NCBI RefSeq assembly: GCF_900163785.1
Contig: NZ_FUKN01000013.1
Span: 865,578-929,577 of the forward strand
Direction: 5' to 3'
Source of the DNA: Psychrobacter sp. JB385
GTDB taxonomy: Bacteria > Pseudomonadota > Gammaproteobacteria > Pseudomonadales > Moraxellaceae
Length of the DNA: 64,000 nucleotides
The translations under genes and the position numbers were made by a program. Below are positions 37,397 to 47,323 of this stretch, piece after piece. Position 1 is the stretch's first letter. Each line of letters opens with the position of its first letter. The notes under the pieces are model-generated. The model made no database searches. It was not told the DNA's origin and saw nothing but the letters and a program-made list of their open reading frames with translations.

Positions 37397-38413
37397 TTAG
37401 GTAAATTGCTGGCGTCGGTAAGTGATGCCGCGTTGCTCATACACATGGTAGATGGCAGTGAGCAACGCAGGAATCTTGGGATGCACAAAATCTTTAAGAG
37501 TATGCAAGTAAACAGGGGAGGTGACGTTCTCATGCACCAAACGCTGATAGCTGATTTGCTCAGTACGCACGGTTCGTAAGCTGGCGGGTACTAGCGTAAT
37601 ACCTTCACCCGCGGCCACCAATCCCAAAGCCACTTGTAAATCGCTTACGGTTGTGGTGGTAAAGGGGGAGATGCCATATTGGGCAAATAAATGTAGCAAA
37701 GGTTCGGTGATAGGCTCGCTCAAAGATGGCTGCACACGGTTTGATAGATTTTTTGTGTTAACAGGTGCATGAGCGGTCAGTTTGGTGCTTTTTGATTTTG
37801 CGGTCGCTGTAGATATAGGCAGATGGGTTTGGTGATATAAGATTAAGCGGTTATTGGCCAAATCTATCAAACGCTGCTCACTCACCTGTGCTAAAGGATG
37901 TGACTTTGGTAGCGCGACCACATAACGCTCATGACGAAGGAGTATTTGTTGAATCCATGGGTCTTGATGAGCAAAGCGGCCAAAACCGATGTCTATTTCA
38001 CCTGATTTGAGCGCATCCATTTGTTGATATGAGCTGATATCCTTGAGTGTGACCTCGATATCAGGGCTGAACTGTTTTAATTCAGCGATGATTTCGGGGA
38101 GCAATCCGTACAGCACAGAGGGTACAAAGCCAATATTTAATACGCTACTGGGGGCTGATAGACGCTGGGTCATACTGGTGACCGTATCAATCTCTGTCAA
38201 AACGGTGCTGATTTTGTCGTAAAAGAAGGCACCTGCTTCAGTCAGATTTAGGGGTCTGTGGTAACGGTCAATCAATTCAACCCCCATGTCGGTCTCAAGC
38301 TGTTTGAGCAGGCGACTCAGACTGGGCTGTGACAATCCTGTTTGGGTCGCCGCCGCGCTAAAGCTACGCAGATCTGCAACGGCAATAAATGCATTAAGCT
38401 GTTTTAAGTCCAT
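37397..38413 (-). CDS. LysR-family regulator
   Basis: A 338-residue regulator if begun at the ATG at 38413 (MDLKQLNAFIAVADLRSF); 24 additional codons upstream look non-homologous. The helix-turn-helix covers about residues 1-60 (SFSAAATQTGLSQPSLSRLL). The effector domain follows, interrupted by a Lys/Thr/Ser-rich insert at about residues 195-230. It is the gene before the NRAMP-like transporter on the same strand, so it probably controls that gene. Confidence 0.85.
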   Translation of the reverse strand: MDLKQLNAFIAVADLRSFSAAATQTGLSQPSLSRLLKQLETDMGVELIDRYHRPLNLTEAGAFFYDKISTVLTEIDTVTSMTQRLSAPSSVLNIGFVPSVLYGLLPEIIAELKQFSPDIEVTLKDISSYQQMDALKSGEIDIGFGRFAHQDPWIQQILLRHERYVVALPKSHPLAQVSEQRLIDLANNRLILYHQTHLPISTATAKSKSTKLTAHAPVNTKNLSNRVQPSLSEPITEPLLHLFAQYGISPFTTTTVSDLQVALGLVAAGEGITLVPASLRTVRTEQISYQRLVHENVTSPVYLHTLKDFVHPKIPALLTAIYHVYEQRGITYRRQQFT

Positions 38414-38648
38414 GGCCTCAACTCTGTGTTTCAGACGATATGTTGATATCTTCGATATTGTTATTTTCGCTTTGGTGGACTGCACATGTTAAAAATGTTA
38501 TCACCAGTAAATAAATTGTGCTTGAAGATAACGAGGGGAGCAACTATATTGTTCGTTAACGACAACGTTACATTTTGGTAAGAAATATCATCACTTCATT
38601 CTAGCAGTCATTTAATAACAGTAGAATCCACTGGTTTGGTATTATTCT

Positions 38649-39428
38649 ATGAGCGACGAAAAAAACGACATCGATACGGGTTTTGAAGAAAAACTGGCGG
38701 AAATTGTCGATAAAAAATCGCGTAATCGTAGCAATCATAATATTTATGAGCGCTTCATCAACCGTGTTCAAGGTGATAATGACGGCGACGATAGTGAAAA
38801 TGAGCAGTCAAAACCAATGGATCCATTGGATACAGACGACGATGCCTTCATTTTTGATTTTTACGATGATACCGATACTAGCAGCCAGGCTATAGATTCT
38901 TCTCTAACAAACGCTTCTTCAACAGGTCTTGCTGAGACTGACGGCAGCGCTGATGAAGGCAATGACAGTCAACCTGATACTTTAGAGCCGCCCACACCAT
39001 CAGCCATTCAAGCAGTGCCAGTACAAGATAGGCTGGCAAGTAGTAAAAAACCGCTTATCATCGGTATGGTTTTTGGTTCATTATTGATTATTATGATCGT
39101 GCTAGCGCTTATTTATACAGGGGTTTTATCAACGCCCATGCAGACTACAGCGCCTGATAGCACAGAGGTAGATAGTGCTAGTGACTCAGAAAAAGCCGCA
39201 CCAGACACTGCGCCAGCTGTCACTGTCAATACACCACCATCGTCTAACCCTGTCGAACCATCAGTCGCCAAGATTCAAGATACGGTGGTTAGTGAGAATC
39301 CAGAGGTAAGTAATACTTCTAAGACAGCCGAAGCATTGCCTGCTGCATCTAGTACAGATGCCGCGATTACTTATGAAGACTTTAGAGAAGAGTCTCAAAA
39401 TACGCTGTATCGCGAAACTGATGACTAG
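38649..39428 (+). CDS. Hypothetical bitopic membrane protein
   Basis: A 259-residue protein of unknown family. A highly acidic cytosolic N-terminus (about 135 residues, rich in Asp, Glu and Ser) precedes one transmembrane helix (PLIIGMVFGSLLIIMIVLAL). A low-complexity Ser/Thr/Pro/Ala periplasmic tail follows. The first 35 residues (EEKLAEIVDKKSRNRSNHNIYERFI) look the most structured. No enzymatic motif. It stands alone between a LysR gene and the FAD oxidoreductase gene, both on the opposite strand. Confidence 0.65.
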   Translation: MSDEKNDIDTGFEEKLAEIVDKKSRNRSNHNIYERFINRVQGDNDGDDSENEQSKPMDPLDTDDDAFIFDFYDDTDTSSQAIDSSLTNASSTGLAETDGSADEGNDSQPDTLEPPTPSAIQAVPVQDRLASSKKPLIIGMVFGSLLIIMIVLALIYTGVLSTPMQTTAPDSTEVDSASDSEKAAPDTAPAVTVNTPPSSNPVEPSVAKIQDTVVSENPEVSNTSKTAEALPAASSTDAAITYEDFREESQNTLYRETDD

Positions 39429-39477
39429 CCAAATTGCAAATGCCATCATTCTGTTGTTTATCACGTAATTTTACACC

Positions 39478-40809
39478 CTACACCTCACCCTTAGCCATAT
39501 GCTCCTCATAGGACAGTCGAATGTGCGCGCCAATGTGGCGGATCGGATCGGGCGGCACCCAGCTTGGTGCTGCATTTTTTAAGATAAACTCCAGCTCTGG
39601 GCTGTCTTTACCGCAAATATATTCTGCCATATAGTGACCCAAGTAAGTGCCTTTTGCCACACCAACGCCGTTCATGGCCGCGATGACATACACGCCAGCA
39701 GTATGCTCTTTAAAAACAGGCTCATGGTTCATCGTCACACAAATCATACCGCCCCACGTGTACTCAAAAGGCACATTGGGCAGTTGCGGAAAACGTGCCA
39801 GATACGATTTGCGGTGTTTGGCTGTTACTTTATCAAGTACCGCTTGAGGGCTGGATAGATTGGGCTGATAGTTCAATGTATTACGAATAAAAATTCGCTT
39901 ATCAGCAGTCAGGCGTACCGTGGTGCCAGCAGGATGGGCAGAGGTGAGTCCCCAAGGTTCTATGTCTTTCAATGACAAGTCTTTGCACTGACTCATTTCC
40001 TCATCAGTCAAAGGTCGCGTCAAACTGGCATAAGTAAATATCGGTGTGATTCTGTTAGAGGATACGCCAAATTTTTCTGTAAAAGCATTGGTGGCCAGTA
40101 CGATACTATCAGCACTGAGGCGCGCTTTTGGCGTTTGGATAGTTTTGTTGGCAAAATCTATCTCGCGTACAGGGGTATTTTCTAACAAAGTGACATTGTC
40201 AGGTAAGGCGCTGGCTACCGAAATGGCTAATGCTGCTGGGTTCACTAAAATGTTTTTGGGCGTATAAACGGCGCGCTTGTAGTAATGGGTTCCCAATCTT
40301 TTTGCTAGCTCATCACCACTGTATATCTCGTACGGCTCTCTCATGCACTCTAGCGTATCTACAAAATCAGCCAGATTGGAGAAATGCTTTTCTTCATGAG
40401 CGGCTAAGTACTTGCCAGCCTGATGCCAGCACACGTCAAGACCTTGCTGCTTTTGAATACGATCCAAACGTTGAATTGCAAACTTATTCAAATCTCGGAT
40501 TTGCGTTGTTGCTTGTGTGTCAGGTTCTGTTGGATCGACGTTGTGAGGCAAATCAATGATAAATCCTGCGTTGCGACCGGAGGAGCCTTGACCAACTTCC
40601 ATGGCATCAAGAATGGCAATACGCGCCTCTGGGCGCAGCTGCGCCAATCGGTCAGCAGTCGCCAGACCGGAGAAGCCTGCACCAACGATGATGATATCAA
40701 AGTGCTCATCTGCTTCGGCTTGCTGTATGGGCATGGGTCGCTTAAAAGGCACGGACTCAAACCAGCCAAGCTGACCATCTATGGCGGGCAATCTTTTGAT
40801 CTGTTGCAT
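39478..40809 (-). CDS. FAD-dependent amine/amino-acid oxidoreductase (DAO fold)
   Basis: A 443-residue flavoenzyme of the DAO/PuuB type. The dinucleotide motif GAGFSGLA is at residues 43-50. The block GQGSSGRNAGFIIDLPHNVD after it is typical of gamma-glutamylputrescine oxidase relatives, in which Ser-Ser-Gly-Arg-Asn-Ala-Gly lines the flavin. The C-terminal GMICVTMNHEPVF and GVYVIAAMNGVGVAKGTYLG fit FAD binding. It probably oxidises a secondary or primary amine to imine with peroxide release; the substrate is unknown. Two EamA exporters and a LysE exporter lie upstream on the same strand. Confidence 0.85.
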   Translation of the reverse strand: MQQIKRLPAIDGQLGWFESVPFKRPMPIQQAEADEHFDIIIVGAGFSGLATADRLAQLRPEARIAILDAMEVGQGSSGRNAGFIIDLPHNVDPTEPDTQATTQIRDLNKFAIQRLDRIQKQQGLDVCWHQAGKYLAAHEEKHFSNLADFVDTLECMREPYEIYSGDELAKRLGTHYYKRAVYTPKNILVNPAALAISVASALPDNVTLLENTPVREIDFANKTIQTPKARLSADSIVLATNAFTEKFGVSSNRITPIFTYASLTRPLTDEEMSQCKDLSLKDIEPWGLTSAHPAGTTVRLTADKRIFIRNTLNYQPNLSSPQAVLDKVTAKHRKSYLARFPQLPNVPFEYTWGGMICVTMNHEPVFKEHTAGVYVIAAMNGVGVAKGTYLGHYMAEYICGKDSPELEFILKNAAPSWVPPDPIRHIGAHIRLSYEEHMAKGEV

Positions 40810-41000
40810 TCAAGGTGCCTCTATAATCATCAGGTGTTTTCGTGTTTGCTGTAGCGCTCGGATAATCTATCATAAAATATTGATGTAATCGTCCGCTGAT
40901 ACCAATGTTTTGTATTTAACCTGTGCTGGCTAAACACAAATATATGGCTATTTATATTCAGATGGAGTTTTCCTTAAATGCATAAATCATTGAGCAAAGT

Positions 41001-41957
41001 TCAATGTGGCGTTTTTTTAAACGTATTCGTGATGATCATAATACCGAGTATGACCAAGCCTGCGCCAAGCCAAAATCGCATCGTTGCTGACTCATGCAAT
41101 ATCAGCCACACAAAAAACATCGCAAACAATGGCTCTGATAACTCAATCACTTGTACCTTGGACGCAGGCAAATAAGTGAGTGCACTGGTGGTACAGTAAA
41201 AACCTAAAATAGTTGGAAAAACAGCCAAGCCTAGCAGTCCAAGAATAGAGTGATATCCTATATGTACAGGCTCAAAGGTAATAATAAAGGGGATGAATAA
41301 CAATAGGCTGCCAAATAGTAATAAGTATTTGGTCAAATAAATCCCGCCTTGCAAGCCAAAGCGCTGCATCAATACCGAAAATAACCCATAACCGATACCA
41401 GCCAGCGCGGCAAAAAACACCAACGTTAAATCAACACTGCTTGTCCAAGAAATCACAAAAATACCAGCGATTGCTAATAAAACGCCCAAAATAGTATTAA
41501 GCAATAGTTTTTCTTTAAGGAGTAGTGCGCCAAATAGCGTGGCTGATATGGTTGCTGCTGCCATCAAAATCACCACCACATTGGCGGGATTGCCATACTG
41601 ATAAGCTTGGGTCTCAAACACAAACAGCGTAAAAATACCAAAAAAGGCACAAATAGCAACGGTGGCCATGATGCGCTTATGGCTAGCGTGCTGATTAAGC
41701 GTGCCACGTGTAGGCATGATGAGCTGTTTGTATTGTATGGGCCTTGGCGTTTTACTCAGCATAATAGAAAGCAAGGCAAAAGCAGCAAGCGTCTTTAAAA
41801 AGGCGACATCGTTACTTTTTAGTCCTGTATTCATAAGTAGCACGCTGAATATGCCTATCGTGGCATTGAGCGCTACCGCTGCCAAGGCAAATAAAGCACC
41901 CTTTATGCTCATGACATTTGGTCTATTAAAGTACGGATTAAGCACTATTATCTCCAT
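41001..41957 (-). CDS. EamA/DMT-family transporter
   Basis: A 318-residue protein with ten hydrophobic helices in two EamA repeats (about residues 20-150 and 170-305). The end of the second repeat, VIELSEPLFAMFFVWLILHE, is characteristic. Such transporters export amino acids or metabolites. A Met 15 codons in (position 41912) lies just ahead of the first helix and is an equally good start; neither has a clear ribosome site. A second EamA gene lies upstream on the same strand. Confidence 0.82.
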   Translation of the reverse strand: MEIIVLNPYFNRPNVMSIKGALFALAAVALNATIGIFSVLLMNTGLKSNDVAFLKTLAAFALLSIMLSKTPRPIQYKQLIMPTRGTLNQHASHKRIMATVAICAFFGIFTLFVFETQAYQYGNPANVVVILMAAATISATLFGALLLKEKLLLNTILGVLLAIAGIFVISWTSSVDLTLVFFAALAGIGYGLFSVLMQRFGLQGGIYLTKYLLLFGSLLLFIPFIITFEPVHIGYHSILGLLGLAVFPTILGFYCTTSALTYLPASKVQVIELSEPLFAMFFVWLILHESATMRFWLGAGLVILGIMIITNTFKKTPH

Positions 41958-42082
41958 GATCTGATGCTTAAATGATAATTGATGATAAAAAGTTCAGTTA
42001 ATATCAATCCTGACCCGATAAACTCAATACTCAAGAGCACTTCACCTTAGAGTCAATGCTAAAGAAAGTCAGATACTTGGTA

Positions 42083-43054
42083 TTATTTATAAGCCAGTCT
42101 TCTTCCTAGCCCTAATTTCACATTTGCCAGTAGTAACCCCGATAATATCAATATCATTGCCAGTATCTTCCACCATGTCACAACTTCCCCCGTGAGCACT
42201 ACGGACGTTGTCATACCGAATATGGGAATCAGTAGCGCAAATGGCATCACCTTAGATGCGGTGTTTTTGCTGAGAAGATGCGACCACAGCCCAAAGCCCA
42301 CTAGGGTTGAGATGTATACGATAAAGCCCAGCGACAGCCACGATCTCATCGATGCCTCGGTAAAGGTTGCCAGCTGCCATGCATCGGTCTCAAATATAAG
42401 CGAAGATAACGTCAAAAACACACAAGCGATCAGACCGCCCCATGCTACCAGTGCCAGAGCAGACAAAGCGGATGCCTTATTTTCTTTAGTATTGGAAGAA
42501 ACAGTCCCAGAGGAAACAACAGGCACGTTTGTTTTTGGCTGCGCCGCTCTTAGGGTTGCCTGTGCCGAAGCCTGCTTGGAGGCAATATTACCAAAGCTCC
42601 AGCCCACTGCGGCAATCAAGATGCAGACAAATCCAGCCACAGGCATATCACCGCCGAGTTTAAGTGCAATCACGCTAAGTCCCAATACTCCGACCAGCAT
42701 ACCAATGATTTGCATGCGACTGACTGCTTCGCCTAGGATAAAGTACGCCAACAACACGGTGATAAAAATCTGAATTTGTAGCAACAGCGCTGTCAACCCT
42801 GGCGATGCGCCCAGATGCATGGCGGTAAATATAAAGCCGTACTGTATGACAAAGGTACCGACAGCATAAATCAGTAAAGTGCGGTTAAAGGTAGGGGGTT
42901 TAAGAAAAAACACCAACGGCACTGCGGTAAAGAAAAAACGCAGCGCCGTGAGCATCAGGGGCGGGAAGCTCTCAAGTCCCCAAGCAATAAAAGTAAAATT
43001 CACACCCCAAATAAAGGTAACCAGTACAGCCAGTGCAGTGTATATAGGGGTCAT
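42083..43054 (-). CDS. EamA/DMT-family transporter
   Basis: A 323-residue ten-helix DMT transporter. Its opening (IYTALAVLVTFIWGVNFTFI) and LMLTALRFFFTAVPLVFFL resemble O-acetylserine/cysteine exporters. A polar insert of about 35 residues (Ala/Gln/Thr/Ser-rich, near 165-200) separates the two repeats. It sits between a LysE-type gene upstream and another EamA gene downstream, suggesting an amino-acid efflux block. Confidence 0.83.
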   Translation of the reverse strand: MTPIYTALAVLVTFIWGVNFTFIAWGLESFPPLMLTALRFFFTAVPLVFFLKPPTFNRTLLIYAVGTFVIQYGFIFTAMHLGASPGLTALLLQIQIFITVLLAYFILGEAVSRMQIIGMLVGVLGLSVIALKLGGDMPVAGFVCILIAAVGWSFGNIASKQASAQATLRAAQPKTNVPVVSSGTVSSNTKENKASALSALALVAWGGLIACVFLTLSSLIFETDAWQLATFTEASMRSWLSLGFIVYISTLVGFGLWSHLLSKNTASKVMPFALLIPIFGMTTSVVLTGEVVTWWKILAMILILSGLLLANVKLGLGRRLAYK

Positions 43055-43115
43055 ATGATTATCCCAGATAATTATCTTGCGTTTTTTATAATTTAATTGC
43101 CATTGTGCTTACTTT

Positions 43116-43787
43116 TTAGCGCCACAGCATGACAGCGCAGTACAGCGTCATCAATACAATCAGTGCATGGATAACTCGCATCACACGCGGCAAATGCACC
43201 AGTTTGCGCAGCCAGTGCCCGCCTGCCGCCCAGCAGCTGATCGATAAGATATTGATGATGGCACACATAATCAGTAATACTTGATTGTCTAGCCACGAGC
43301 TACTGGTATGAAACATCGCCAGACTGGGTGCCACCACTGTCATGGTCCATGCTTTTGGATTGAGCCACTGAAACAGCAATGCCTGTCCAAAGCTTAGTGG
43401 TAACTCGCCCACGCGGTTTTTTGCGGTGGTTGCGCCACTTGTTTTACTTGCCAGCTCCTGTTCTAGTGCTTCATTGACAACTGCGGTAAAGTCCGTTTTT
43501 GCCATATGGTAGGTGAGCCATAATAGATAGAGCGTGCCCAGTACTTTTATCGTCAACATAATCACCGGAAAGCTGACCACTAAAGTTGCCATACCCCAAT
43601 AGCTCAGTCCAAGCATGACAGCAACGCCTGTCGTAATACCAAGCATATGCCAGCGACACGCCCAAAACCCACATTTAATACTGCCATGTAGCAGCATTAA
43701 GTTATTGGGACCGGGTGTGATTGAGTTAATGAATAAAAAAATAGCCAACGCGGTGATGCTACCTTCCAAGCCTGCCGTCATGCCCAT
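43116..43787 (-). CDS. LysE/RhtB-family amino-acid exporter
   Basis: A 223-residue six-helix protein. The N-terminal segment FLFINSITPGPNNLMLLHGS is the LysE/RhtB signature (TPGPNN), followed by the charged loop KCGFWACRWHMLGI. GEL and PKAWTM (LFQWLNPKAWTMTV) mark the central family motif. The ribosome site GAGGAG precedes the ATG. The MocR regulator gene is divergent and 169 bases away, an arrangement common for MocR regulators and amino-acid or amine exporters. Confidence 0.87.
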   Translation of the reverse strand: MGMTAGLEGSITALAIFLFINSITPGPNNLMLLHGSIKCGFWACRWHMLGITTGVAVMLGLSYWGMATLVVSFPVIMLTIKVLGTLYLLWLTYHMAKTDFTAVVNEALEQELASKTSGATTAKNRVGELPLSFGQALLFQWLNPKAWTMTVVAPSLAMFHTSSSWLDNQVLLIMCAIINILSISCWAAGGHWLRKLVHLPRVMRVIHALIVLMTLYCAVMLWR

Positions 43788-43956
43788 TTATCTATTCTCC
43801 TCAAAACTTCAATGTGATTGAAGAGATCAACTATAGTTTATATGACCACAACAGACCCGATACAGTTCCACTGATGGTGAACAAAGTGTATAGTCATCCT
43901 TAACATGACAATTCTTAATACTCAGGTTTTTATAGTCAAAAATAAGTGCATTTATC

Positions 43957-45357
43957 ATGGTCGAAAATTACAAACTTAATCCTAATTTGACGAAGACCGC
44001 TGCCGTCGCTGAATGGTTACAGCAGCGGATTGACTGGCAAATTTACTTACCAAATCAGCGTGTGCCATCGGTGCGAAAATTAGCAAAACTGATGGGTATC
44101 TCAAGCTTTACGGTGGTGCAGGCCTATGAGCAACTGGTGGCGACCAATGTATTGGTGGCTAAGCCAAGCTCAGGCTACTATGTGAATCTGCAAGCAACAC
44201 TCGCTCAGCCTAATAATGATAAAAAAATCGGTACCAAGTACCCAGTCATAGACACGCGCTGGCTAGTACAGCAAGTATTTAGTGACATTCCGCATCACCG
44301 ATCACCAGGGGTAGGCACCCTACCCAGAGACTGGGTGCGTAATGACAAGATGGAATGGGCGATACGGCAGGTCACTCAGCAAGCAGATAGCTTCATCTAC
44401 GACTATGGCGCGGTGCAAGGCTACCTGCCACTGCGTCAGCAGCTGGTTCAGCAGTTGAATGTACTTGGTATGCAGACCTATGCAGACAATATCATCACCA
44501 CCGCAGGCATATCGCAAGCCATCACCATGGTTGTCCAACTATTGACCAAAGTGGGCGATACGGTGGTGGTTGATGGGCCGGGCTGGTTTTGGCTATCGAG
44601 TTGCCTACAACAAAAAGGACTCAATGTCGTCGCGGTCGAGCGCGATCATCAAGGCCCCAATATTGAGCAAATGCAAAAGCTGTTTGAGACATATCATCCT
44701 AAGCTGTATTTGACCAACAGCGTGCTACACAATCCCACCTCTTATAATTTACATCCTGCTCGGGCGCACCAAGTGCTCAACCTTATCCATAAATATGATG
44801 CGTACATTTTTGAGGATGATTTATACGCCGCGTTTGTACCGGACAGTCAAGTACTGCGTTATGCCAGTCTTGATCAGTTCGAGCGCGTGTTTTATGCGAC
44901 AGGGTTTTCAAAATCGATGGCCTCAGGCTGGCGCGTCGGCCTATTGGTATGCCCAGATAATTTCATCGATGATGTGCTGCGTATCAAAACCTTGAGTAAT
45001 ATGAATACGCCAGAATTTGGTGAGCGCGTCATTCATCACCTATGGACACACGGCGAGTATCGTCGGCAGATTAAAAAAGTCCATCAACACTTATATGATG
45101 CACATGAGAAAATGCGTAAGGCATTACCAAAGATTGGACTTGTCTATCCTGAGCATGCGCAGGCGGGACTTTTTGTGTGGGTAGATACTCATCAAGATAC
45201 CAGCCAACTGGCACTAGATGCCTATAGCGACGGCTGGCTTGTGGCACCCGGTCAGCTGTTTCGTCCAGATGCCAGTGCCTCAACCCATCTGCGCTTGAAC
45301 GTATCGACGACTAGCGATGCGTTTTTGGTATGGTTGGGGAAGTATTTAGACAATTAA
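43957..45357 (+). CDS. MocR-type GntR/aminotransferase regulator
   Basis: A 466-residue fusion. The GntR winged helix at about residues 10-78 contains VPSVRKLAKLMGISSFTVVQAYEQL. A fold-type I aminotransferase domain follows from about residue 115, with the PLP-binding lysine K319 in GFSKSMASGWRVG. MocR proteins use PLP as a sensing cofactor. The divergent LysE-type exporter and the EamA genes beyond it are plausible targets. The 3' terminator is at 45387. Confidence 0.9.
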   Translation: MVENYKLNPNLTKTAAVAEWLQQRIDWQIYLPNQRVPSVRKLAKLMGISSFTVVQAYEQLVATNVLVAKPSSGYYVNLQATLAQPNNDKKIGTKYPVIDTRWLVQQVFSDIPHHRSPGVGTLPRDWVRNDKMEWAIRQVTQQADSFIYDYGAVQGYLPLRQQLVQQLNVLGMQTYADNIITTAGISQAITMVVQLLTKVGDTVVVDGPGWFWLSSCLQQKGLNVVAVERDHQGPNIEQMQKLFETYHPKLYLTNSVLHNPTSYNLHPARAHQVLNLIHKYDAYIFEDDLYAAFVPDSQVLRYASLDQFERVFYATGFSKSMASGWRVGLLVCPDNFIDDVLRIKTLSNMNTPEFGERVIHHLWTHGEYRRQIKKVHQHLYDAHEKMRKALPKIGLVYPEHAQAGLFVWVDTHQDTSQLALDAYSDGWLVAPGQLFRPDASASTHLRLNVSTTSDAFLVWLGKYLDN

Positions 45358-45386
45358 ATATAAGTCTCTGTTTTATTCAGGTGCTT

Positions 45387-45417
45387 AAAGTCAGTTTTTT
45401 TTGGACTGACTTTTTTT
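45387..45417. terminator. Terminator between MocR and integrase genes
   Basis: Arms AAAGTCAGT and ACTGACTTT around a T-rich loop, ending in a seven-T run; serves the plus-strand regulator gene. Confidence 0.8.
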
Positions 45418-45421
45418 AAAT

Positions 45422-46693
45422 CTATTTAGAACCGTCTCGCAGCTTATCTATATAGTCTGCCCAGTCCTGCATCATCTCTATCCTCGTATCAATCTCATCA
45501 AGTCTATTATAAGCGCCGCCATGTGTGTCTTTAATGCGATGACCGAGCTGCAGTTCTGTGACGATATCCGAATACCTCAGCTCAGGCTGCTCCATGAGTA
45601 AGGTTTTGGCCGATGCTCGAAACCCATGCGCGCATTGCACGTCTTTGTAGCCCATGCGATGGAATACCTGTACGAGCGCGGCCTTACTAATATAAGCATT
45701 ATTTGAAGCGCGCGTCGACGCAAAGACATAATCGTTATGACCGCTGACAGAGTGAATGTGTCGTAAACGTGCGATGACTTGGGTAGCCAATGGCACCACC
45801 AAATGTGAGACCATATCATCACGACCTTCACCTTTAGTAGGGGAGAATGCCCATACATTGTTGTCCCAATCGATATCCTGCCAGCGCATCGAGCGCAAAT
45901 CGATACTACGGACAAACACATAAGGTAGTAGGTTCATGGCCGCAAGTGTGATCTTGCTTGCCCCTTTAAAATTGGCCATATCCTGTAAGAGCGTTGCAAA
46001 CTGATCAGCCTTGGTAATGGCTGGCAAGTGATGACCTGAGCCAGCTGGTGCCAGCTCGCCACGCGTGTCAATCGCCACATTTCTATCGCACAATCCGCGC
46101 GCGACGGCAAAAGAAAACACTTTTTCGGTATACAGCCGTGTGCTTGCACCCACGAAGGTGGCTTGATTATCATTGTTTTGAATGGCCTCACACACACTGA
46201 GTATTATCTCGCTAGTGATATCGTTCATTCTCAACTCACCAATCTCATGACACATATAACCCAGACACAAATCCCAAAACTTGAGCGTCGATTCACTAAA
46301 CGCAGGCTTTTTAGATTTGCTATGCTGGCGATTTGATGTTTTGTGATTTCGCCATGCTTGTGCAATTTCAGCGAAAGTGGCGTTTTTTAGATGAGCGTAC
46401 TTATTGACTTGCTCTTTTTGCTGTATGGCTTTGGGATCAGAGCCGTTTGCGACCATGTTAAGTATGGTTTCCGCTTTATACTTAACCTCGTATAGATTGA
46501 TGTCCTCGACCTTACCCAGCATCATTCTGGGCCGCTTGCCTGTGATGTGGGGATGGGCGTAGCGTAGGTAGTATTCTTTTTTGCCATTTGGATAGACGCG
46601 GATACTCAGACCCGCGACGCCTGAGACGCTGACCGAATAGTCCTTATCTCGGTATTCAAGTTTATTAATATCATTTGCATTATCGACAGCCAT
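45422..46693 (-). CDS. P4-type tyrosine recombinase (integrase)
   Basis: A 423-residue integrase. An N-terminal DUF4102-like domain (GLSIRVYPNGKKEYYLRY) precedes a core-binding domain and the catalytic domain. The active-site residues are R262 (VRSIDLR), H356 and R359 (HGFR), H385 (LGH) and Y395 (GGAYNR), so all are present and the enzyme should be active. Such integrases excise and insert genomic islands. No tRNA gene is next to it. The AT-rich region upstream and one cargo gene are consistent with a small or shrunken island. Confidence 0.92.
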   Translation of the reverse strand: MAVDNANDINKLEYRDKDYSVSVSGVAGLSIRVYPNGKKEYYLRYAHPHITGKRPRMMLGKVEDINLYEVKYKAETILNMVANGSDPKAIQQKEQVNKYAHLKNATFAEIAQAWRNHKTSNRQHSKSKKPAFSESTLKFWDLCLGYMCHEIGELRMNDITSEIILSVCEAIQNNDNQATFVGASTRLYTEKVFSFAVARGLCDRNVAIDTRGELAPAGSGHHLPAITKADQFATLLQDMANFKGASKITLAAMNLLPYVFVRSIDLRSMRWQDIDWDNNVWAFSPTKGEGRDDMVSHLVVPLATQVIARLRHIHSVSGHNDYVFASTRASNNAYISKAALVQVFHRMGYKDVQCAHGFRASAKTLLMEQPELRYSDIVTELQLGHRIKDTHGGAYNRLDEIDTRIEMMQDWADYIDKLRDGSK

Positions 46694-47323
46694 AAAGGGT
46701 ATCCGTAATTTTTATAAAGGGGCGAGTGACCGTAGGCAACAGTTATGTCATAAGACAGTATTGGACACTGACTGCTGGACACCAATATGGACACTGGTAT
46801 TTGTTATACCATTCTTATAATCCTTTTAAATAAAAGATTATGACTATTAATCATCCCCAAGGTTCACTTGGGGATTATTTTAGCATAAAGAGCCATATTA
46901 AGTTAAAAACGTGCTAACTAGGAGAGGTATTAAGAAAAATAAATGGGTTAAAGCGACTAATGAGCGCTTTTACAGTCAGATAATTTTATTAAATATCGCC
47001 CGCACGCCTTATATTTCAATAGATTGAGAGATATTTTTATAAAAATCATGCTCGCTTACGTGCATAGAATTGGTTTATCAGGGTGATGGTAGGATTCTGT
47101 GTAAATTTGGGGGACAGCGATTTTTGATGGTTTAATGTGGAAGAGCTAATAAAAATAGACTTATATCAGTTATAATTGACTATTTGTAATATAGCTGTTC
47201 AGTAGGGTTAAAAAGTCATTTAGTATATGCTGATTTGGTGTATCACGTAAACCAAGTCGGCGTTGAATAAGATTCTGGGCATATGAGTATATGCCTTAAA
47301 AGAGTGAAAGGGATTTATAGAAG
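46694..47323. other. AT-rich gene-poor region of the integrase island
   Basis: About 630 bases without a convincing gene. It holds a hairpin at 46853 and otherwise only AT-rich sequence with scattered stops. The attachment site may lie here, but no direct repeat pair could be matched by eye with the left border near 45420 or the right border near 48300. Confidence 0.5.
46853..46880. terminator. Hairpin upstream of the integrase gene
   Basis: Arms ATCCCCAAG and CTTGGGGAT with the five-base loop GTTCA, followed by TATTTT on the plus strand. It may be a terminator insulating the island, or structure linked to recombination. Confidence 0.6.

Noticed and set aside
37397..38413. Regulator of the prp operon
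   Set aside because: A terminator and the NRAMP-like gene lie between; known prp regulators are GntR or sigma-54 types, so control of the transporter is the simpler reading.
47088..47135. Sequence GATTCTGTGTAAATTTGGGG resembling a transposon end
   Set aside because: It resembles IS256-type ends only from memory; no partner inverted repeat or transposase fragment was found nearby.
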